Shown here one piece after another: positions 56,460-64,000 of a stretch of DNA of 64,000 nt. The notes beneath the pieces were generated by a model. That model did not search any database, was not told the DNA's origin, and saw only the letters and a program-made list of their open reading frames with translations. Position numbers and translations under genes: made by a program. Origin of the DNA: Heterohyrax brucei (Eukaryota; Chordata; Mammalia; Hyracoidea; Procaviidae); assembly GCA_028571685.1 (NCBI GenBank), contig CM053142.1:198702796-198766795 (forward strand). The letters run 5' to 3'. Within the stretch, counting starts at the first letter, position 1; the number at the start of each line of letters is the position of its first letter.

Positions 56460-58948
56460 CACTCAGCACTGGTCTGTTGGCTTCTTGTACTGTGGTAGCC
56501 TGCACACTGTTACGGTGCTGGGAGCTGGACCACCAGCATTCACACACAGCAGGATCACCCATGGTGGACTGAGGTCAGTCAAGCCCCAGATGAAGACAGA
56601 CTAGAAAGAAAGAACTGGTGGTCTACTTAGAGAAAGTGAAAACCTACGAACAGCAGCAGAACACCATCTGGTGCACAGCAAGAAGATGAGCCCCTTGGGT
56701 GGGAAGGCACTCAAAACATGACTGGGGAAGAGCTGCCTCCCCAGAGTAGTCAGCCTTAATGATGTGGATGAAGCAAAGCTTTCAGAACTCAATTTGCTGA
56801 AGTGACATGACTCAAAATGAGAAGAAACAGTTGCCAACAACCATTAATATTCAGACTGTGGGACGTACGAACTGAGAACCTGAGAAAACGGGAAGCTGTC
56901 AGAAGTGAAATGGAACACATACAGATCGACACACTAGTCATTAATAAGTTGGACAGGACGGGTATTGGCCATCACGAATTGGAAAACTGTAAGGAATACT
57001 AGGCCAGGAAAGTCACATGGAGAACTAATGCTTCACATCACTGTGAAAAAGAACATTCCAGGGTCTCTGCTGAGGATAATCTGCATGTGCTAAGAAGACA
57101 AGTTAATACAACTATTATTCAGATTTATGCACCAATCACTAATGCCAAAGATTAGGAAACCAAAGATTTTTACCAACTTCGGCACTCTGAGATTGATCAA
57201 ATATGAAGTCACAATAAGATGATTACTAGTGACCGGCATACAAAAGTTGGAAACAAAGGACTGGAAGTTGGGAAATATGATCCTAGTGATAGAAACAACA
57301 CCAGAGATTGCATCCTACAATTCTGCAAGACCAACAGATGTGCCGCACAAACCTTTTATTGACAACTTAGAATCCGATTATACACATGAACCTCACCAGA
57401 TGGAATACACAAGAATCAAACTGACTACATCTGCGGAAAAAGACAATGGAAAAGCTCCGAATCACCAATTACAACAAGGCCAGGGGCCAACTGCAGATCA
57501 GACCACGAACTACTCATATGCAAGTTCAAGTTGAAACTGAGGAAGATTACAGCAAGTCCACAACAGCCAGTACCACCTTGAGTACATTCTGCTGGAAGTT
57601 AGAGACCATGGTGAGCACAGACTTGACTCATTAAACCCTAATGACCAAAGACCAGACAAATTGTGGAAGGACACCATGAAGGAAGCAAAAGTTCCTTAAA
57701 AAAGACAGAAGAGACACAAACCGACATCAGAAGAGACTCTGAAACTTGCTCTTAAACACAGAGTAGGTACAGCGAATGGAAGAGAGGATGAAATCAAACA
57801 GCTGAAGATCTCAAAGAGTGACAGACGACAAAGTAGTCTACTGAAAACCAAAAGAGAACACATTAAATATCTTGCAAGAATGAAGAGAGAACTCAAGCTC
57901 CAGTACTGATGGATTCTATGGGGGAAAATATTCAAGGAGCAAGACCCATCAAAAGATGGAAGGAACATACAGAGTCACTATACCAAAAAGAATGGGTTGG
58001 CGCTCAGTCACTTCAGGAAGGAGCGCTGATGATACTGAAGGAAGACGTCCACGGTACACTGAAGGCTGCAGGAACTGACAGGATACCCAGTGAGGCTTTG
58101 GCAGACAGATGCAGTACTGGACGCACTCACTCATATGTGCCCAGCATTTTGGAAGACAGCGACCTGGCCAACTGTCTGGAAGAGATCCTCATTTGTGCTC
58201 ATTCCAAGGAAGGTGATCCAACCAAACGTGGAAATCACTGAACAGTATCCTTAATGTCACACAAGTAAAATGAGGCTGAAGATCATTCAAAAGCAGCTGC
58301 AACATCAGCAGGGAACTGCTAGAAATTCAAGCAGGATTCAGAAAATGATGCAGAGCAAGGAGAGACCCTGCTGACGTCAGAGGGATCCTGGCTGAAAGCA
58401 GAGAAAACCAAAAAGACATCTATGTGTGTTATTGATTATGAAAGGCATTCAACTGCACAGATTGCAACCAATTATGGAAAACACAGCAAAACATGGGAAT
58501 TCCAGAATACTTAATTTGTGCTCATGAGGAACCTGTACATAGACTGAGTCAGTCGTTTGACCAGGACAAGTGGTTACTACATGGTTTAAAATCATGAAAG
58601 CGTGTGTGAAGGTTGTGTCCTTTCACCCTACTTACTCTTTATACTGAGCAAACAATCTGAGAAGCTAGACGATACGATGAATGTGGCATCAGGAGTACAG
58701 GAAGGCTCATTAACAATCCGCAGTGCGCAGACGCCCCAACCTTGTTTCCCTGCAGTAAAGACAACTTGACGCACCTACTGGTGAAGATCAAAGACTCCAG
58801 CCTTCAGTACAGATCGTAACATAAATAAAAACCTCTCACAACTGCACCAATAAACAACATCATGATAAACAGAACAATGAAGTTGTACAAGATTTCACTT
58901 TAACTGGATCCACAATCCACATCCATGGAAGCAGGAGTCAAAAAGTCA
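56460..58948 (+). mobile_element. RTE LINE copy B, 5' part
   Basis: Collinear with copy A but more decayed: 5' region at 56480-56800, endonuclease text at 57200-57560 (gatcagaccacgaactactc), linker at 57660-58010, reverse transcriptase at 58060-58740, and up to gaagcaggagtcaaaaagtc at 58948. It stops where a full-length L1 begins. Confidence 0.8.
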
Positions 58949-59701
58949 AAAGACAGAGATGGGGCAAGATGGCAAAGCAGTCAGAGGCTTCCTCTGACCC
59001 CTCGACAACAAAGACCCAAAAGAAGAAATAAACCCATTACACATAACATCCTAGAGTACAGAACATCACAGGACACAAAGTTGAGAAATCAAACTGAACA
59101 ACAGGGAAAGGAGAGAGTAGGATTTGCCACACCTGACCCATGGGGAACAGGCTGCAGCCAGCTTGGTGAGCAGAGTGCGGCAGCTGCAAGACATTCTCGC
59201 CAGCAGGAGAAACTGACTGGAGAATCCACTCATGCCTCCAGAATCAGTGAGGAACAACACATCACCAAAAGCTAAGTCTGTGTGTAACCTACTGTGTGCA
59301 GATTTAAGTCTTTCCTTCGGGGTGAACACCTCTCCCTTCTCCCATCACTTCCCCCTTTGCTGTCTGCATTGTGCCTGGCTCTGAAGTATGACATTATTAA
59401 CTGCACTGGAAGTAGGACTCCTTAAGGCTGCCCTGAACCATTCCCCAAGACTCAGAGAGGGAATAATTTGACCAACAGAAGGGGGAAAGAAACAAACAAA
59501 AAATCTGCTGACTCCCCTGAGCCAGAAGTTCAGGGCAGAAACTATTCCTTCACTGTCCTTGCTTCTCTACAGCATAGTGTTTTTTTACATAGGGAAAGAT
59601 CAAATATTTGTAGCAAAATTTGGAAAGGAAGAGGGCATATTTTTATGGCTGTAGAACACTGGGAGTCTCAGTAGTAGCAAAAGAATAACACTTGTTTATG
59701 G

Positions 59702-59868
59702 AGGAAACCCTAGTGGCACAGTGGTTAAGTGCTAGCTCTGCCAGACAAAAGGTTAGCAGTTCAAATCCACCAGGCACTCCTTGGAAACTCTATGGAGCAG
59801 CTCTACTCTGTCTTATAGGGTCACTATGAGTTGGAATCGACTCAATGGCACTGGGTTTTTTTTTTTTT
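59702..59868 (+). mobile_element. AfroSINE (first of three)
   Basis: Complete: head GGAAACCCTAGTGGCACAGT, B-box-like CAGTTCAAATCCACC, and tail GTTGGAATCGACTCAATGGC with a T-rich end. Confidence 0.93.
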
Positions 59869-59873
59869 AATGG

Positions 59874-60036
59874 TGGAAACCCTGGTGGTGTAGTGGGTTA
59901 AGTGCTATGGCTGCTAGGCAAAAGGTCAACAGTTCAAATTGGCCAGGTGCTCCTCTGAAACCCTATGGGGCATTTATGGGGCAGCTCTACTCTGTCCATA
60001 GGGTCACTATTGACTTGATGGCAGTGGGTTTGGTCT
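59874..60036 (+). mobile_element. AfroSINE (second of three)
   Basis: Head GGAAACCCTGGTGGTGTAGT, with B-box-like AACAGTTCAAATTGGCC and tail TTGACTTGATGGCAGTGGGT. It follows the first within six bases. Confidence 0.92.
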
Positions 60037-60049
60037 GCTATGGTGGTTT

Positions 60050-60180
60050 GGAGCCATGGTGGCACTGAGGTTAAGAGGTACAGCTGCTCACCAAAAGGCT
60101 GGCAATTTGAATCTACCAGCTGCTTCTTGGAAACCCTATGGGGAAGTTCCACCTTGTCCTACAGGGTCACCCTGAGTACA
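60050..60180 (+). mobile_element. AfroSINE (third of three), 3'-truncated
   Basis: Starts GGAGCCATGGTGGCACTGAG and breaks off after the GGTCACCCTGAGTACAGGG region, without the usual tail. Confidence 0.85.
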
Positions 60181-62086
60181 GGGTATAAGGGGGCATGCCA
60201 TCCTCAAAAACACTCAGAGACAGCTGTTAGCCCCTTGCTTTTCTCAGTGGCTGCTGCCAGATACCTTTGCCTACAGCAGTCACCTCACCCCGGTCCATCT
60301 AGGGTAGTAGATAAGGGCCTGTACCATTCAGTAACTGACTACCCAGACACCTGAGCTGAATCCACATAAGAAAAGTAAATGAACTCAGGCTTGCATGTCT
60401 AGCAACAGCACTAACCACTGGACAGGATGTTGGAGCTTCAAAGGCACCAATAACTAAATGAGCACACATGACCAGCCTACTTGGACATTTCTAAACAAGT
60501 AGCAAGAACACAGTAAGAAAACACAAAGTAAGTAAATTCAGTAACTTACTGATGGCTTAGAGGCAACAGTCTGTATCAAATCACTTACAGAAGCAAACCA
60601 TGATGGCTTCAGAAAGTTCCTAAAACAAAGATTAAAATTTTCCAGAGAAAGAGAACTTCCTGGAATTATCAGAGATCAATTACAGAATATTAATGTTTAG
60701 GGTTCTTCAAGAGATCAGGAAGGAGATGATGCAGAATGCAGTGCAACATAACAACACACTGAACAGGCTGCAAGAAAGCACAGAACGGCAAGAATTAGAG
60801 ACTCAGAAAATTCAGAATTACAGATAACTCAGGAGAAAGCCAAAGGAACAGAACTGAAGCAATGCAAGGCAGAATTACTGAGACGGAAGATAAAGTATGT
60901 ATCATCAACATATTCGATGAAAGAACTGAATGAAGAAACAATAAGAATTATGTGGGACTATTAAGAGGAATAGTCTATGAGTGACTGGAGTACCAGAAGA
61001 GGGAAGGATAACAGAAAATACAGAGACAAGTGTTGAAGATTTGTTGACAGAAAACCTCCCTGATATCATAAAATAAGAGAAGATGCCTATCCAAGACACT
61101 CATGAAACTCCACACAAACTGGATCCCAAAAGAAAGACATTAAGAAGTATTATAATCAAATCTGCCAAACCAAAGATAAGGAGACAATTTAAAAAGTTGC
61201 CAGGGATAAATGAAAAATAATCTATGAAAAGAAAATCAGTAAGACTAAGCTGGGACTACTCAGCAGAAACCAGGCAGGCAAGAACACAGTAGGATGATAT
61301 ATACAAAGCCTTGAAGGAAAATATAATTACCAGCCAAAAGATACATTACCAGCCACCAAAACTGTCCCTCAAATATGATGGTGAAATCAGGGTACTTCCA
61401 GATAAACAGAAATTCAAGAAATTTGCAAACACCAAGGCAAAATTGCAAGAGATACTAAAGGGCATCCTTTGGTTAGAAAATCATTAACGTTGGGTAACAA
61501 CCCAAGATAAGAACACAGAACAGAGCAGCTAGGTATCAACCTAAACAGGAATCACAAAAATAAATCCAATAGGGTAACAGAGATGCCATTATGTAAACAC
61601 TGTAACAAAAAAGAGAGACTTAAAGAAAACGTAGTCAGAGATCTTTCATATGGAGAGGAAGTCAAGGCAATAGGGTTAAATGTCAAGGTAGCCACAGAGG
61701 AAACTATCAATCCTATGTATCAAAATAAAAATAAGAAAAACATGAAGTCTCAGCAAATACAAAGCTACCAACATTGAAAAAGATGAAAAGAAAATACATG
61801 CAGAGCACAGAAAATTTAATGAAACCAAGGAATTGTCTACAACGTACAAAAAAGACACCAAAATGACAGCACAAAATTCATACATACCAACAACTGCGCT
61901 GAACATAAATTGACCAAATGCACCAATAAAGAAACAGAGAGTGGCAGATTGCATTAAAAAAAGAAAAAACATGACCCATCTACATGGTTCCTACAGGAGA
62001 CACACCTTAGACTCAGAGACACAAACTACAACTCAAAGGACAGAAAAAACTGTATCAGGCTAGCAACATTAAAAAATAGCAGAAGT

Positions 62087-63228
62087 GTGGTATATACACT
62101 CAGTGGAGCACCAGGCAATGACAAAGAACAACGACGACAGCAGGAAACATCTCCTGACCTGGTTTCAACTGGAGGACATCATGTTGACTGGAAGTAGTCA
62201 GTGACAGAAGGACAAAGATTGTATGAGACCCCTATGATAAGAACTTAAAAGCAGACTCATGCATAACAGAAAAGACTCTGACGGCTGCAAGGGTGGGGAG
62301 GGAAGGATGTGAGGAGGGAGGGTTTAGATTAGATAGTTGTTAGAAATTTGGTTGGGTGAAATTGGTGACAGCACACATTAGTAAGAAGATCAGTATTAAC
62401 AGGACTTCAACACAACTTGTGTACTCCTCCCATCTTAACCCAAAATCGCAAGGACAGAGTAGCTGGAGCAGGGGCCCAGGTACCATGCTCTCACGGGAAA
62501 GCAAGGTCAATTGGCACAACTAGTGTTCTGCTAATGAGGACTCTCCGCACCCCACATTGGTGAGTGACGTCTGGGGTCTTAAAAGCCGCCAAGCTGCCAT
62601 CTGAGGGTACAGCAAACAGTCCCAACTTAGCAGGAACAGATGATCACCAAGGTCCATAATGACATGGGGGAAAGAGAATCCAGAAGACAGAGAGAACAGC
62701 CTGAGTGGATGTCTATATGGACTTGTGACCAGAAGAACCAGATGGTGCCCAGCTACCACCAGTGATAGCCATGATGGAGCTCACAAAATTGAGTCTCACT
62801 GGCAACACAAGTATAAATAGGGGTGCACCCTGAGATCTCCACTAAGAGACCACAATTGATGGTCCAGGGACTTTGGGGTTCCCCTGGGAGCATGGCCTCT
62901 GGCCCTGACCTGCCCCTCTCCATAAATCATAATGAAGGTCAACTTTTCGGACAGCAGTGGATTGGACTTAGTGACGCAGAGTGACCATGTTGTGTGGGCA
63001 CTTTATGGTTTTAGGCATCTATAAGAGGTTGTCCTGTTGACCTCATACTGGAGGAAGGGGAATGGGTGGAGAGGAGAAGATAGGAGACTGTTGGGAAGAT
63101 AAGGCATGTATGGAGCAGAGAGGAAGAGTGTGCTGTCACCATGCAGGGAGAGCAGTGGAAGCTGCATATAGGTCGGCATGCAAATTTATATGGGAATGTA
63201 CATTTTCAGTGAATCATAAAAAAAGAAA
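62087..63228 (+). mobile_element. 5'-truncated L1 3' end nested in the 58.95-64 kb L1
   Basis: ORF2 end (caatgacaaagaacaacgac; ttgtatgagacccctatgat) followed by a roughly 1-kb 3' UTR and a short A tail (cataaaaaaagaaag). Flanked by an imperfect 15-bp duplication, AAAAATAGCAGAAGT (62072) and GAAAATACCAGAGGT (63229). It shows that the recurring 1-kb repeat belongs to the L1 3' UTR. Confidence 0.83.
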
Positions 63229-64000
63229 GAAAATACCAGAGGTTACAAAATTCATCTCTGATAAAATAGACTTTAAAGTAAAATCCACCACACTGGACAA
63301 GGAGGGACACAAAATAATGATTAAAGGATCAATACTCCAGGACATAACCATATTAAATACCTATGCACCCAACAACAGAGCTCAAAAATACACAGAATAA
63401 ACATTAACTGCACTGAAAACAGAAATAGACAGCTCCACAATAATAATATGAGACTTCAACGCACCACTTTCAGTGAAGGACAGAACATCTAAAAAAAGCT
63501 CAATAAAGACACGGAAAATCTAAATGCCACAATAAACCAACCTAATCTCAGACACATATAAAGAACACTCCACCCAACAGCAGCCAAGTATACTTTCTTT
63601 TCCAGTGCACATGGAACATTCTCCAGAACTGATCACATATTAAACAAAATTCAAAGTATTGAAATATTACAAAGTATCTTTTCAGACCATAAAGCCACAA
63701 CAGTAGAAATCAGTAACAGAAAACAGGGGGAAAAAATGAAATACATGGTAAATGAACAACACCTCACTCAAAAACGAGTGGGATACAGAAGAAATCAAGC
63801 ACAGAACAAAGAAATTTATGGAGTCAAGTGAGAATGAAAACATCCAACTGGAATCCATGGGACACAGCAAAAGCAGTGCTTAGAGGTCACTTTATCTCAA
63901 TAAGTGCACACATCCAAAAAGAAGAAAAGGCCCAAATCAAAGAATTAACCCCACAACTCAAAGAAGTAGAAAGAGAGAAAAAACTCCTTGGGTACCCAAA

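Larger units (their letters stand above)
58950..64000 (+). mobile_element. LINE-1 inserted in RTE copy B, continuing past the window
   Basis: Starts with gatggggcaagatggcaaag, a typical L1 5' UTR start. 5' UTR to about 60600 (with three AfroSINEs), ORF1 region about 60605-61200, then ORF2 from about 61880 (ttgaccaaatgcaccaataa; cctacaggagacacacctta). The endonuclease resumes at 63230-63500 (IINTYAPNN-like, gagacttcaacgcaccactt) after a nested insertion. Multiple stops. It still runs at the window edge. Confidence 0.82.

Noticed and set aside
59702-59790. tRNA-like sequence with A and B boxes
   Set aside because: It is the head of an AfroSINE, with a SINE body and tail attached; no cloverleaf acceptor stem or true tRNA ends.

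Overview
The window is mammalian nuclear DNA, almost certainly from an afrotherian and most likely a paenungulate such as an elephant. At least ten copies of the tRNA-derived AfroSINE are present (tRNA-like head, tail reading roughly TAGGGTCGCTATGAGT..CGACTCGA). There are also RTE-type LINEs whose 3' end resembles the AfroSINE tail, long LINE-1 (L1) elements with an unusually long 3' UTR, and MaLR-type LTRs.

Layout. 1-21.5 kb is AT-rich and built almost wholly of retroelements: RTE pieces (minus), L1 3'-end pieces, two long minus-strand L1s (3.57-9.76 and 14.99-21.2 kb), AfroSINEs, LTR fossils and a 38-bp tandem repeat. 22.3-41.5 kb is GC-rich and holds 20 coding exons of PPP6R2 on the plus strand. 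Every splice site is canonical, every phase joins, and the chain is open for 830 codons to its stop. The exons coding about the first 138 residues are not in the window. 43.17-44.26 kb holds the last five coding exons of SBF1 (MTMR5) on the minus strand, tail to tail with PPP6R2 as in human 22q13.33. 45.3-64 kb is again LINE-rich: ancient L1/HAL1-like sequence, three RTE copies, at least three L1s and several AfroSINEs, deeply nested. No further SBF1 exon was recognised there.

The two genes are not a pathway. PPP6R2 is a regulatory subunit of protein phosphatase 6. SBF1 is a myotubularin-family pseudophosphatase with DENN and PH domains. What links them is conserved synteny and convergent 3' ends with polyadenylation signals that interleave. 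The introns of PPP6R2 carry several GC-rich minisatellites, one of which appears to have duplicated a real splice acceptor.

I found no operon, CRISPR array, toxin system or other new multi-gene system. The best leads are the two genes cut off on either side by LINE-rich DNA (expanded introns, a partial duplication or an assembly join), the tandemly repeated splice acceptor, the dimeric 71-bp VNTR beside an exon, and the clear order of nested insertions.
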